A program made the translations under genes and the position numbers. Shown one piece after another: positions 35,849 through 43,885 of a stretch of DNA of 64,000 nucleotides. The number at the start of each line of letters is the position of its first letter. Positions within the stretch are counted from its first letter, which is position 1. The notes beneath the pieces were generated by a model that saw only the letters and a program-made list of their open reading frames with translations, did not search any database and was not told where the DNA came from. Source of the stretch: Oscillospiraceae bacterium (lineage in GTDB: Bacteria; Bacillota; Clostridia; Oscillospirales; Oscillospiraceae); the NCBI GenBank assembly GCA_017519975.1, contig JAFWRM010000021.1, positions 1 through 64,000 on the forward strand, written 5' to 3'.

Positions 35849-36232
35849 TTATCCTTCTTTTCCCGTCCTTTTCCTGTAATCTTCCAGTGCGGACTGTATT
35901 GCTTCCTCCGCCAGCACGCTGCAGTGCATCTTATAGGCCGGCAGACCGTCCAGGGCCTCGGCCACCGCCTGGTTCGTCAGCTTCATGGCCTCCGACACGG
36001 GCTTCCCCTTGATGAGTTCCGTGGCCATGGAACTGGAGGCAATGGCGCTCCCACAGCCGAAAGTCTCGAATTTCACATCCCGGATGATATCGTCCTCGAT
36101 CTTCAGATACATCTTCATGATATCTCCGCATTTCGCGTTGCCGACTTCTCCTATGCCGTTGGCGTCTTCGATGATGCCGACGTTCCGTGGATTGCGGAAA
36201 TGATCCATCACTTTTTCACTGTATAAAGCCAT
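35849..36232 (-). CDS. iscU: Iron-sulfur cluster assembly scaffold IscU/NifU-like
   Basis: A 127-residue scaffold on which Fe-S clusters are built with sulfur from IscS. The three cluster ligands are Cys35 (NAKCGD, with Asp37), Cys60 (FGCGSAIASSS) and Cys104 (MHCSVLAEEA). The ATG at 36232 has AGGAGG 8 nt upstream; a GTG two codons earlier is less likely. It lies 13 nt after iscS in the same operon. The LPPVK-type chaperone-binding motif of proteobacterial IscU is replaced by LPAYKMHC, as is usual for the Gram-positive NifU-like form. Confidence 0.93.
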   Translation of the reverse strand: MALYSEKVMDHFRNPRNVGIIEDANGIGEVGNAKCGDIMKMYLKIEDDIIRDVKFETFGCGSAIASSSMATELIKGKPVSEAMKLTNQAVAEALDGLPAYKMHCSVLAEEAIQSALEDYRKRTGKEG

Positions 36233-36245
36233 TCTCACTGCCTCC

Positions 36246-37430
36246 TTACAGAATGAATTTCTTTTTCCCGGACGTCAGGTCTCTCCAGATGGGAGAGATG
36301 CCCCGGAGATATTCCACGACTTCCTTCACGGAGCGAACGATCGTCTCCGCCTGTTCGTCCGTGATGTCCTCCCCGATGCTCAGGCGCAGCGACCCGTGGG
36401 CGACGTCGTGAACGCGCCCGATCGCCAGAAGAACGTGGCTCGGATCCAGAGAGCCCGACGTGCAGGCGCTGCCGGAGGATGCCGCGATGCCTTTATCATC
36501 CAGAAGCAGCAGCAGAGATTCTCCTTCGATGCCTTCAAAACAGAAGTTTACGTTTCCCGGCAGCCGGCGCTCTGCATCTCCGTTGAGGGCCGAATGGGGG
36601 ATCGTCTTCAGTTCCGCGATCAGCCGGTCCCGGACGGCCGTAAGACGGGCCGCGTTCGCTTCCCGCGCACCGTCCGCTTCCTTCAGTGCCGCCGCCATGG
36701 CGGCGATGCCCGGTACGTTCTCCGTTCCGGCGCGCCTTCCGCGCTCCTGAGCTCCGCCCTCGATAAGATTGGTGAGTCGGACGCCCTTTCTGGCATACAG
36801 AAAGCCGACGCCTTTCGGCCCATGGAACTTGTGGGCGGACGCAGACAGCAGATCGACGCAGTCCTCCGCAACATTCACCGGGATATGCCCTACCGCCTGG
36901 ACGGCGTCCGTGTGGAACAGCACGTTCCTGGCCCGGCATATCGCACCGATCTCCCGGATGGGCTGGATCGTTCCGATCTCATTGTTGGCGTACATGATGG
37001 ATACGAGACAGGTGTCCTCCCGCAGGGCGGCCTCCACCTCTTCCGGCCGGACGATCCCGTTTTCGTGGACGTCCAGCAGGGTAACTTCATAGCCTTCCTG
37101 TTTCAGCCGCTCCAGCGTATGGAGAACGGCGTGGTGTTCGAACGCTGTGGAAATGATATGCTTTTTCCCCGCTTTCGCCCCCAGCGCCGCGGCAGATCGT
37201 ATCGCCTGATTGTCCGCTTCGCTTCCCCCGGAGGTAAACAGGATCTCCTTTGCGTCGGCGCCGATCACGGCAGCCACGTCTTTTCTGGCCGCCTCCAGCA
37301 CATCCTTCGCCCGCTGTCCGTGTTCATACAGGCTCGACGGGTTGCCCCAGCATTCTTCGGCCACGGAAATCATGGCCCGCACGGCAGCCGGACTCATTTT
37401 CGTCGTGGCTGCGTTATCTGCATAAATCAC
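36246..37430 (-). CDS. iscS: Cysteine desulfurase
   Basis: A 394-residue PLP enzyme that takes sulfur from L-cysteine for Fe-S cluster synthesis. It starts at GTG 37430 (VIYADNAATT read with Met), preceded by AAGGAG. Visible motifs are FTSGGSEADNQAI, the PLP lysine in SAHKFHGPKG and the catalytic Cys323 in SSGSACTSGSLDPSHV. First gene of iscS-iscU, with a strong sigma-A promoter overlapped by the same operator as metY. The divergent Rrf2 gene is the likely regulator. Confidence 0.95.
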   Translation of the reverse strand: MIYADNAATTKMSPAAVRAMISVAEECWGNPSSLYEHGQRAKDVLEAARKDVAAVIGADAKEILFTSGGSEADNQAIRSAAALGAKAGKKHIISTAFEHHAVLHTLERLKQEGYEVTLLDVHENGIVRPEEVEAALREDTCLVSIMYANNEIGTIQPIREIGAICRARNVLFHTDAVQAVGHIPVNVAEDCVDLLSASAHKFHGPKGVGFLYARKGVRLTNLIEGGAQERGRRAGTENVPGIAAMAAALKEADGAREANAARLTAVRDRLIAELKTIPHSALNGDAERRLPGNVNFCFEGIEGESLLLLLDDKGIAASSGSACTSGSLDPSHVLLAIGRVHDVAHGSLRLSIGEDITDEQAETIVRSVKEVVEYLRGISPIWRDLTSGKKKFIL

Positions 37431-37461
37431 TTTTTCTGCTCCTTCCCTGTGATCTGGCACG

Positions 37462-37490
37462 ATTATATCCCCATTTGCCTACTATGTCAA
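37462..37490 (-). promoter_or_regulatory. Promoter of iscS-iscU
   Basis: On the minus strand: consensus TTGACA (37485-37490), a 17-nt spacer and consensus TATAAT (37462-37467). Confidence 0.92.
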
Positions 37491-37496
37491 TAGGTT
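37477..37496. promoter_or_regulatory. Rrf2-type operator upstream of iscS
   Basis: Identical 20-nt copy of the site at 35789-35808, with core CCTACTATGTCAATAGG at 37478-37494, covering the -35 box of iscS. The Rrf2 gene begins 74 nt away in the opposite direction. Confidence 0.8.
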
Positions 37497-37511
37497 AAAC
37501 CGCGTCTTCTC

Positions 37512-37540
37512 TTGATTTGCCTATTTACCCACTGTATAAT
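37512..37540 (+). promoter_or_regulatory. Promoter of the Rrf2 gene
   Basis: TTGATT (37512-37517), a 17-nt spacer and TATAAT (37535-37540). CCTATT (37520-37525) and AATAGG (37538-37543) flank the spacer, a possible weaker, wider-spaced version of the operator. Confidence 0.75.
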
Positions 37541-37569
37541 AGGAGCAGTATCCGAGAGGAGGCGATTTC

Positions 37570-37983
37570 ATGATCTCAACAAAAGGAAGATACGCGATCC
37601 GGGTTCTGATCGATCTGGCGGAAAACGACAGCGGGGGGTATATTCCGCTGAAGGATATCGCCGCCCGGCAGGGGATCTCCAAAAAGTACCTTGAGATCAT
37701 CGTGAAGGACATGGTCGGCGGAGGGCTTCTCGTCGGAGCCAGCGGGAAGGGCGGCGGCTACAGGCTCTGCCGGAAACCGGAGGAGTATCCCATAGGCGAG
37801 ATCATAGAACTGATGGAGGGATCCCTCTCCTCCGTAGCCTGTCTGGCAGACGGGGCTGCTCCGTGCCCGAGAGCTGCCGACTGTGAAACGCTGCCCTTAT
37901 GGGCGGAATACGACCGTCTGACGCACGATTTCTTTTACGGGAAGCGTCTCAGCGATCTTCTGAAACCTGGGGCTCGCGCCTGA
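37570..37983 (+). CDS. iscR: Rrf2-family regulator, IscR-like
   Basis: A 137-residue winged-helix regulator with a typical N-terminus (MISTKGRYAIRVLIDLAE), recognition helix (ISKKYLEIIVKDMVGGGLL) and wing (GKGGGYRL). Cys91, Cys99 and Cys105 have the spacing C-x7-C-x5-C in the position where IscR-type proteins bind a [2Fe-2S] cluster, so it probably senses Fe-S or sulfur status. CymR, the cysteine regulator of bacilli, lacks these cysteines. It is divergent from iscS and is the natural candidate to bind the two identical operators. Confidence 0.85.
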   Translation: MISTKGRYAIRVLIDLAENDSGGYIPLKDIAARQGISKKYLEIIVKDMVGGGLLVGASGKGGGYRLCRKPEEYPIGEIIELMEGSLSSVACLADGAAPCPRAADCETLPLWAEYDRLTHDFFYGKRLSDLLKPGARA

Positions 37984-38013
37984 CGCCGGGCACCGCTGTT
38001 TTCCGGCAGCCTC

Positions 38014-38042
38014 TTGCGGGAATCGCGGTGCCGGTCTATAGT
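38014..38042 (+). promoter_or_regulatory. Promoter of yhaM-like gene
   Basis: TTGCGG (38014-38019), a 17-nt spacer and TATAGT (38037-38042). Confidence 0.6.
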
Positions 38043-38074
38043 GGGGATACACTTATCTCAGGAGGTCTTCCGTC

Positions 38075-39031
38075 ATGATCACCCGCATGATCGATCTGCA
38101 GATCGGCGACAGCTTTACCGATTACTTTGTCATATCCGATATCCATGTGCGCAGCGACCGCAACGGCCATCCCTTTCTTACGGCGGTCCTCTCCGATGCT
38201 TCCGGCAGCCTTCCCGCCAAAATGTGGGATTATGGGGGTCCTCTCTCGGAAGAAGACAACTCCCGCATCGTCAAGGCACAGGGATCGGTAACCGAATTCA
38301 ACGGGCTCCCGCAGATCACGATCCGTCAGCTGCGTATCGCCGACGATCGGGACGCCGGCCGCTACCAGCCGGAAGATCTGCTCCCCTGCGCGCCAATCGA
38401 CACAGAAAAGGCACTGGCAGACGTCAGAGAACTGACGGAGTCCATCGGTGACGCCGACTACCGCCGTGTCGCTCAGGCGATGCTTGACCGGCATCTGGAG
38501 ACTTTCCGCACCGTTCCGGCCGCCAAGAGCGTCCATCACGAATATCTGCACGGACTGCTGATGCATACCGCCTACATGATGCGTACCGCGGACTATCTGG
38601 CCGACCTGTACAGCCATATCATCGACCGGAGCCTGCTTCTTGCGGGCACTCTGCTGCATGACCTTGCCAAGGACAGGGAGTTTTCCTTCTCCCCGCTGGG
38701 CCTCGTCTCGGGTTATACCGTCACCGGGGATCTTCTCGGTCACCTGTACCTCGGCGCGAAGGAGACGGCGGAGGTCTGCGGCGAGCTGAACATTCCCGAG
38801 GAAAAATCCGTCCTGCTTCAGCACATGATCCTTTCCCATCATGGGGATCCGGAATTCGGTGCCTGTGTACCGCCCCGATGCGCTGAAAGCGAACTCCTGA
38901 GTCTGATCGACCGCATCGACAGCCGGATGGAGATCTATACAAAAGCCTGTGAATCCGTACCGGAAGGGAGTTTCAGCGCTCCCGTGTTTTCCCTCGGAAA
39001 GTCCGTATATCACCACCCCCTGACGGACTGA
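38075..39031 (+). CDS. yhaM: YhaM-type 3'-5' exoribonuclease (OB fold + HD domain)
   Basis: A 318-residue protein with an N-terminal OB-fold nucleic-acid-binding domain (~1-100) and an HD metal-dependent hydrolase domain. The HD motif elements are HHEYLHGLLMHT (near 153-164), LLHDLAKDREF and HMILSHHGDPEFG, in the order of Bacillus YhaM, which degrades RNA and single-stranded DNA from the 3' end. AGGAGG precedes the ATG. Monocistronic, with its own promoter and terminator. Confidence 0.88.
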   Translation: MITRMIDLQIGDSFTDYFVISDIHVRSDRNGHPFLTAVLSDASGSLPAKMWDYGGPLSEEDNSRIVKAQGSVTEFNGLPQITIRQLRIADDRDAGRYQPEDLLPCAPIDTEKALADVRELTESIGDADYRRVAQAMLDRHLETFRTVPAAKSVHHEYLHGLLMHTAYMMRTADYLADLYSHIIDRSLLLAGTLLHDLAKDREFSFSPLGLVSGYTVTGDLLGHLYLGAKETAEVCGELNIPEEKSVLLQHMILSHHGDPEFGACVPPRCAESELLSLIDRIDSRMEIYTKACESVPEGSFSAPVFSLGKSVYHHPLTD

Positions 39032-39045
39032 TCGCACGAATCGGA

Positions 39046-39086
39046 AAGGCCGAAGCGCTCCCTGACGGGAGGCTTCGGCCTTTCTG
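39046..39086 (+). terminator. Terminator after yhaM
   Basis: AAGGCCGAAGC (39046-39056) pairs with GCTTCGGCCTT (39072-39082), followed by a T-rich tract. Confidence 0.75.
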
Positions 39087-39109
39087 CATTTCTTTCTTTC
39101 CGTCGTCCG

Positions 39110-39649
39110 TCACGGAAAATCAAACCGGATGGGCCGGCAGTTGGGCAGGCTCCAGCGGGCATATTCCTCGTTTGTCATCTCGCGAAAATATGTGTACACC
39201 ACTCTGGCGATCCCGTTGTGCGCTACCAGCAGACGGGTCCTGTCCGGTTCTTCCCTCAGCGCATCCAGCAGATTGTATACCCGCTGTGCCACATGGAGCA
39301 TGGATTCCCCTCCGCCGCAGCGGCGTGCGAACTGCTGCTTCTCCGAAAGAAAACCCTCTTCCCGGGACGACTGTCCCTCCCAGCACCCGAAATCCTGCTC
39401 CTTCAGCCTCCGGTCGATCCTCCAGGGGATTCCCGTCGCCCTGGAAATGATCTCCGCCGTATCCATGGCACGCGTCAGCGGACTGCTCCAGATCTCATCG
39501 ATATGGACTCCGCTGCGGATCAGTTCCTCCGCCGCTGCCCGCGCCTGCCGGCGCCCGTCCTCCGTCAGTGCGACGTCCGTCACCCCAGCGATCCTGTGCT
39601 CCAGATTCCACACGGTCTGCCCGTGTCGGATGAAAAATACGCTGGCCAC
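39110..39649 (-). CDS. Histidine phosphatase family protein
   Basis: A 179-residue member of the phosphoglycerate mutase-like superfamily. The catalytic RHG motif (FIRHGQTVWN) is at the N-terminus and the second catalytic His is in LLVAHNGIARVV. The start is GTG 39649, placed by AAGGAGG 7 nt upstream. Homologues include phosphoglycerate mutases, alpha-ribazole phosphatase (CobC) and nucleotide phosphatases; no cob gene is nearby, so the substrate is unassigned. It follows the exonuclease gene almost without a gap. Confidence 0.85.
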   Translation of the reverse strand: MASVFFIRHGQTVWNLEHRIAGVTDVALTEDGRRQARAAAEELIRSGVHIDEIWSSPLTRAMDTAEIISRATGIPWRIDRRLKEQDFGCWEGQSSREEGFLSEKQQFARRCGGGESMLHVAQRVYNLLDALREEPDRTRLLVAHNGIARVVYTYFREMTNEEYARWSLPNCRPIRFDFP

Positions 39650-39650
39650 G

Positions 39651-40214
39651 TCAGTACCTCCTTCGCTTTTCTGCTCCTCCATCCGGTCCGAACCGGTATT
39701 CCCGGAGGAACGGGTCCAGCGGAGCGCCGCGCTCCAGCAGACGCTGCAGGATCTCTCCGCATGCACGGCTGTCGCTGCCTGCGTCATGGTGATCCAACGG
39801 GATCCCATACGCCCGGCAGAGCGTAGGAAGCCGGTGATCCGGCAGCGAAGGCAGGAGCTTTCTCGTCATCCGGCAGGTGCAGACGTAGGTCAGCGGAGGC
39901 TCCGCGATACCGTATCGAAAAAACAGCTTCCTCAGCACGCCCAGATCGAACGCCGCGTTGTGCGCTACAGCGATGCCGCTGTGCAGAACCGGTCCGATCA
40001 GCGGCCACAGTTCCTCAAAAGTCGGCGCATGGGCCACATCCTCCGGCCGGATCCCATGAACGCCTACATTCATCGCATCGAAATCCGCCTCGGGATCCAC
40101 AAGATAGTGACACGCCTGCTTCGCACAGCCGTCTTCGAACACGCAAAGGCCGATCGAACAGATCGCATCGTTTCTCCTGTTGGGCGTTTCCACATCGAAA
40201 GCCACCGTTCGCAC
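39651..40214 (-). CDS. DEDD-type 3'-5' exonuclease (DnaQ-like)
   Basis: A 187-residue exonuclease related to the PolIII epsilon/PolC proofreading domain. Metal ligands are in AFDVETPN near the N-terminus (Asp and Glu), AVAHNAAFDLGVL in the middle, and HDAGSDSRACGEI near the end (HxAxxD). The preferred start is GTG 40214 with AGAGG upstream; an ATG at 40259 is possible but lacks a ribosome site. As a stand-alone enzyme its role in repair or RNA turnover is open. Confidence 0.85.
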   Translation of the reverse strand: MRTVAFDVETPNRRNDAICSIGLCVFEDGCAKQACHYLVDPEADFDAMNVGVHGIRPEDVAHAPTFEELWPLIGPVLHSGIAVAHNAAFDLGVLRKLFFRYGIAEPPLTYVCTCRMTRKLLPSLPDHRLPTLCRAYGIPLDHHDAGSDSRACGEILQRLLERGAPLDPFLREYRFGPDGGAEKRRRY

Positions 40215-40388
40215 GGCCACACCTCTTTTCTCCGGCCTCACAGCCCGCGGACGGCGCATTGACTCACGCCCGCCGACATAGTAAGATAGGTTCAGACATC
40301 TTTTTTGTGTGAACTCTGCTTCCTCCTGCGGCTCCCTCAGCTTCTTTTCTCCGCCGGACGAAGAAACCGCAAGGCCGATCCTGCTGTC

Positions 40389-40417
40389 ATTATATAGGGG
40401 AATCCTCCCGAATACAA
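40389..40417 (-). promoter_or_regulatory. Promoter of exonuclease-phosphatase pair
   Basis: On the minus strand: TTGTAT (40412-40417), a 17-nt spacer and TATAAT (40389-40394). Confidence 0.65.
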
Positions 40418-40458
40418 GCGCCGCCGCTGTCAGCGGCCGTCCGAAAGGAGCGATCATT

Positions 40459-41667
40459 TTGACGTCTTCTGAACTGATCCGCCGGGCGATACGATATGAA
40501 TCCGTGCCCCGGCCCCCCGTGGCCGTCCTTGACGGCTATAACTGGTTTCTGAAACAAAACGGCATGACGGAACAGGATCTGTACGCCATGTCCGAAGAAG
40601 ATGCGGCCATCTTCATTCTGGACCAGTATGACCGCATGGGCTCTGATCTGACCTATGTGGGTCCTCTCGCCTCCGGCGCCGTGCGCGAGACCATTTCCGC
40701 CATAACGGGGCACACGCCTCCTCTGACGGAGCCCTCCGATGTGCAGGGGCTATCGGCGCAGGATGTTTTCCGGCGGGCGTCGGAGCACCCCCTGTGCCGA
40801 AGGCTGGCCGGGCTCCTGCGGGCGATGAACGCCCGGCTGGCCGGTGAAAAGCCTCTTCTTGCCTTTTCCGCAGGCCCGCTGACCTCCGCCGCCGGACTCA
40901 TGGGGATGGAAGCCCTCATGACGTACCTGACGGAGGATCCGGAAGGGATGGAGAAGGTACTGGATCTGTGCACGGAGATCACGATCGCCGCCCTGCGTTT
41001 CCAGCTGGAAAACGGGGCTACGGGCATTTCCATCGCCGACCCTGTTTCCGCCGTCAACCTCATCAGTGAAGAATTCTTTGCCCGCTTCTCCCTGCCCCGC
41101 ATCCGGAGGATCGCCGGGGAGTTCCGTGACAGAGACCTTCCCGTCATGCTGCACATCTGCGGCAGCAGTTCGCCCCGCATCGCCCCGCTGGTGGGGAGCG
41201 GCATCAACATCTACAGCATGGACGACGTGCCGCTGTCCTACGCCTTTGAGCAGGCGCGGGGAGATTTTGCCATTTTCGGCAACCTGAATACCGTTCAGTG
41301 CCTGCTCACCCTGTCCCCGGATGCCGTGTATGAAAAGGCCCGGGAACTCTGCCTGTCCGCCCCCTCCGGCTTCATTCTGGCGCCCGGCTGTGATCTTCCG
41401 CCGGATACGCCGCAGGAGAACCTTTCTGCCATGATCCGGGCTTCCCGGTCTCTGCGGAAGCCGAAGATCTCCCTGAATCCGGATCCTGAGATCGTAAAGG
41501 CCGTGAAGGACGGGCTGAAGAAGAAGGGCGGCTACTGTCCCTGCCGTCTGGAACAAACGGAGGAAAACAAATGCATGTGCAGAGAGTTCCGGGATCAGAT
41601 CGCCGATCCGGACTACGAAGGATTCTGTCACTGCATGCTGTATTATAAATCTTATGAGGAGGAATGA
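40459..41667 (+). CDS. UroD/MtaA-family methyltransferase fused to FTR-like cysteine domain
   Basis: A 402-residue two-part protein starting at TTG 40459, with AAAGGAG 8 nt upstream. Residues 1 to ~335 are a uroporphyrinogen-decarboxylase-fold domain. It carries His232-x-Cys234 (LHICGSS) and Cys311 (APGCD), matching the His-x-Cys...Cys zinc site of corrinoid:CoM methyltransferases such as MtaA. Residues ~337-402 match small ferredoxin-thioredoxin reductase catalytic-chain-like proteins: CPC (360-362), CMC (372-374) and CHC (390-392). No corrinoid protein lies nearby. The stop codon is 5 nt before the thioredoxin start, with the thioredoxin ribosome site inside this gene. The substrate is unknown; redox coupling to thioredoxin is inferred. 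Confidence 0.75.
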   Translation: MTSSELIRRAIRYESVPRPPVAVLDGYNWFLKQNGMTEQDLYAMSEEDAAIFILDQYDRMGSDLTYVGPLASGAVRETISAITGHTPPLTEPSDVQGLSAQDVFRRASEHPLCRRLAGLLRAMNARLAGEKPLLAFSAGPLTSAAGLMGMEALMTYLTEDPEGMEKVLDLCTEITIAALRFQLENGATGISIADPVSAVNLISEEFFARFSLPRIRRIAGEFRDRDLPVMLHICGSSSPRIAPLVGSGINIYSMDDVPLSYAFEQARGDFAIFGNLNTVQCLLTLSPDAVYEKARELCLSAPSGFILAPGCDLPPDTPQENLSAMIRASRSLRKPKISLNPDPEIVKAVKDGLKKKGGYCPCRLEQTEENKCMCREFRDQIADPDYEGFCHCMLYYKSYEEE

Positions 41668-41672
41668 CCCCC

Positions 41673-41981
41673 ATGGCTGAAGTCAAGGTAACGAAGCAGA
41701 ATTATGAACAGGAGCTGCTGCAGTCGGATATTCCCGTTCTGGTAGATCTGTGGGCCGAATGGTGCGGCCCGTGCCGCATGCTCTCCCCCATCCTGTCGGA
41801 AATTGCCGCCGAGAAGGAAGGCGAACTGAAGATCGCCAAAATCAACGTAGATGAGGAGCCGGAGCTTGCCGCCGCTTTCCAAGCCAGCAGCATTCCCATG
41901 CTGGTGGTGATAAAACAGGGCAAGGTGACCAACGTTTCCGTGGGATACATTCCCAAGGAACGGGTCCTCGCGCTTCTGTAA
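41673..41981 (+). CDS. trxA: Thioredoxin
   Basis: A 102-residue thioredoxin with the WCGPC active site (Cys31, Cys34) and the cis-proline region SSIPMLVVIKQG. Start ATG 41673 (MAEVKV) has AGGAGG 11 nt upstream; the ATG at 41664 that overlaps the upstream stop codon is too close to the same site. Probably cotranscribed with the FTR-like fusion, an attractive electron-transfer partner. Confidence 0.95.
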   Translation: MAEVKVTKQNYEQELLQSDIPVLVDLWAEWCGPCRMLSPILSEIAAEKEGELKIAKINVDEEPELAAAFQASSIPMLVVIKQGKVTNVSVGYIPKERVLALL

Positions 41982-42003
41982 AACAGCCTCCCATATACGC
42001 AGA

Positions 42004-42048
42004 ACGACCGCCCGCGTTATTCAGACGCAGGGCGGTCGTCTCTATGTC
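42004..42048 (+). terminator. Hairpin between trxA and cca
   Basis: ACGACCGCCC (42004-42013) pairs with GGGCGGTCGT (42030-42039). The following T-tract is broken, so termination may be weak. Confidence 0.5.
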
Positions 42049-43418
42049 TGTGTTTTTCCCTTCGCCTTTCCGGCGCCGGCGTGACCCAGCATCTGTTTCA
42101 GCGCCTCTTCCCTGCCGATCCCCGCCAGCTGCAGACGGTGCGCATAGGCAAGCGCGTCCGTAAAGGCGGGCCCGGGCGTCAGTCCCGCCCGGATCAGATC
42201 CTCCCCCTTCACATGGGGACGGCGCATGATCTCCCGGTAGACTTCCAGCCGCTTCCGCAGAAACGGACCGTGATCCGTCACAGGTCCATCCGCGATCCGC
42301 CCTCTGTCATCGGCGGCTGCCAGCGCCAGCAGCGCCTCCGGGGCCAGGCACCGGTCGAACATCCGGTTGGTGGTCTTTTCAGGCACTTGGGCCGCCGCTT
42401 CCGCGTTGGGCTTCATGTGCAGTTCCGTAAGATTCAGGACCAGCCGGATCAGCTGTTTCTCTGAAGTCAGCCGGCGCAGGAATCTCTCCGCCGGCGCCAG
42501 TCCGGCGGTCTCATGCCCGTAGGCGTGCACGATCCCTCCCGCCGTCCGGGTGCAGACGGCCTTCCCCATGTCATGGGTGACCGCAGCCAGCATCAGAGCC
42601 AGATCATTCTCCGTGCGGCCGCGAAAGGCCGCTGCTTCCTCCAATACCATGAGCGTATGTTCCCATACGTCCCCTTCCCGGTGCATGTCCGCCCGCTGAG
42701 GCACCCCGATCAGATCCCGGACCTCCGGAAACCAGCAGTCCAGCGCGTCCATCCTTCGCAGCACGCGAAAGAAAATCGATGGTTTCGACGCTTTCAGCAG
42801 CGCTTTTCTGAGTTCCTCCATGACCCGCTCCGGAGAGAGCGCATCCAGAGAGATCCTGCGGCAGAGCTCTTCCGTCTCCGGCTCCACAGTCATTTCGAAC
42901 CTCGCCGCCAGCTGTGCGGCGCGCAGTACCCGCAGAGGATCTTCCGGGAACGTTTCCGCCGAAACACAGCGCAGAACACGGTTTTCAAGATCCTTTCGCC
43001 CCCCGAACGGATCTGTGAGCTCTCCGGTCAGCACGTCCTTCATTATGGCGTTTACGGTAAAATCCCGCCGCATCGCCGCCTTTTCCGGTCCGATGAAGGG
43101 ATCCACGTCCACGGAGAAATCCCGGTGCCCGCGTCCGGTCCGTTTCTCCTTTCTGGGCATGGCGATATCCAGATCATGGCCCCTGATGCCGTAGACGCCG
43201 AAACTGCGCCCGACGGTGAGGAAGGATCCCAGCCCTTCCAGAACGGTCTCCAGCTGCTCCGGAGTCAGTCCGTGAACCTCCACGTCCACGTCCTTGCTCT
43301 CGATCCCGAGCAGTTCGTCCCGTACGCACCCGCCGACGTAGTATACCCGGCCTCTCATTGCGGCGCATTTTTCCGCCAGATCCTCCGCCAGCCGGCGGTC
43401 TCCGTCCGCTTCCCTCAT
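42042..43418 (-). CDS. cca: tRNA nucleotidyltransferase / CCA-adding enzyme with HD domain
   Basis: A 458-residue class II nucleotidyltransferase that adds or repairs the 3' CCA of tRNAs. The head contains YYVGGCVRDELLG and the DVDVEVHG metal-binding strand; RRDFTVNAIM is the conserved motif after it. The middle EDPLRVLRAAQLAARF is typical. The C-terminal HD region (ITHDMGKAV, HGHE-like AYGHETAG) resembles bacterial enzymes with phosphohydrolase activity. Whether it adds C, A or both cannot be read directly. Confidence 0.93.
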   Translation of the reverse strand: MREADGDRRLAEDLAEKCAAMRGRVYYVGGCVRDELLGIESKDVDVEVHGLTPEQLETVLEGLGSFLTVGRSFGVYGIRGHDLDIAMPRKEKRTGRGHRDFSVDVDPFIGPEKAAMRRDFTVNAIMKDVLTGELTDPFGGRKDLENRVLRCVSAETFPEDPLRVLRAAQLAARFEMTVEPETEELCRRISLDALSPERVMEELRKALLKASKPSIFFRVLRRMDALDCWFPEVRDLIGVPQRADMHREGDVWEHTLMVLEEAAAFRGRTENDLALMLAAVTHDMGKAVCTRTAGGIVHAYGHETAGLAPAERFLRRLTSEKQLIRLVLNLTELHMKPNAEAAAQVPEKTTNRMFDRCLAPEALLALAAADDRGRIADGPVTDHGPFLRKRLEVYREIMRRPHVKGEDLIRAGLTPGPAFTDALAYAHRLQLAGIGREEALKQMLGHAGAGKAKGKTQT

Positions 43419-43514
43419 GCGATCCCTCCTTCCCTTCGGTTTCCGAATCAGCGAATGCCGCCGACAGGACCCTTCGCATAAATGCCGTCCTGCCGGAGAC
43501 CCGATCGTGATTGA

Positions 43515-43542
43515 ATTATACTAGCCCGGGGGAAGATTGCAA
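43515..43542 (-). promoter_or_regulatory. Promoter of cca
   Basis: On the minus strand: TTGCAA (43537-43542), a 16-nt spacer and TATAAT (43515-43520). Confidence 0.7.
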
Positions 43543-43885
43543 TACCTTAGGAAAACTGACGATGCCTGTGCGCGATACGTTGCTCTCAGCCCCAGTTGTT
43601 GCGTAAAAACTGCGGTTGTGCAATAATGTAGCCGGGTGAGATCCTTACAGAGCGTAACATAATAATGGTGCGATACTGCGCAGCCCCAATATCAGATTAT
43701 TAAGGACTGTTCGTTTTCTTTCCTGAATTTTGCTGAAATCGCAAAATATAGCGCACGTCTTCCTCCAGCTGGTAATTTATTAGGCCTTCTCAATGATATA
43801 TACTGCGCTGTAAAGAATAGTTGTTTATTGCATTAATATTGGAGTGGCATGGAAAAGTATTAGTGGATAGGAATGAGGTGTTTTT
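43543..43885. other. AT-richer non-coding stretch
   Basis: About 340 nt with visibly more A and T than the flanks. I see no ORF with a ribosome site, no tRNA and no terminator. The sequence leads into the TTG-start gene at 43886, whose promoter I could not place. It may be relict sequence or an acquired junction. Confidence 0.4.

Noticed and set aside
40259..40290. Third copy of the Rrf2 operator near the exonuclease
   Set aside because: Only about eight bases match (ACTATGTC-like) and the inverted repeat is not kept.
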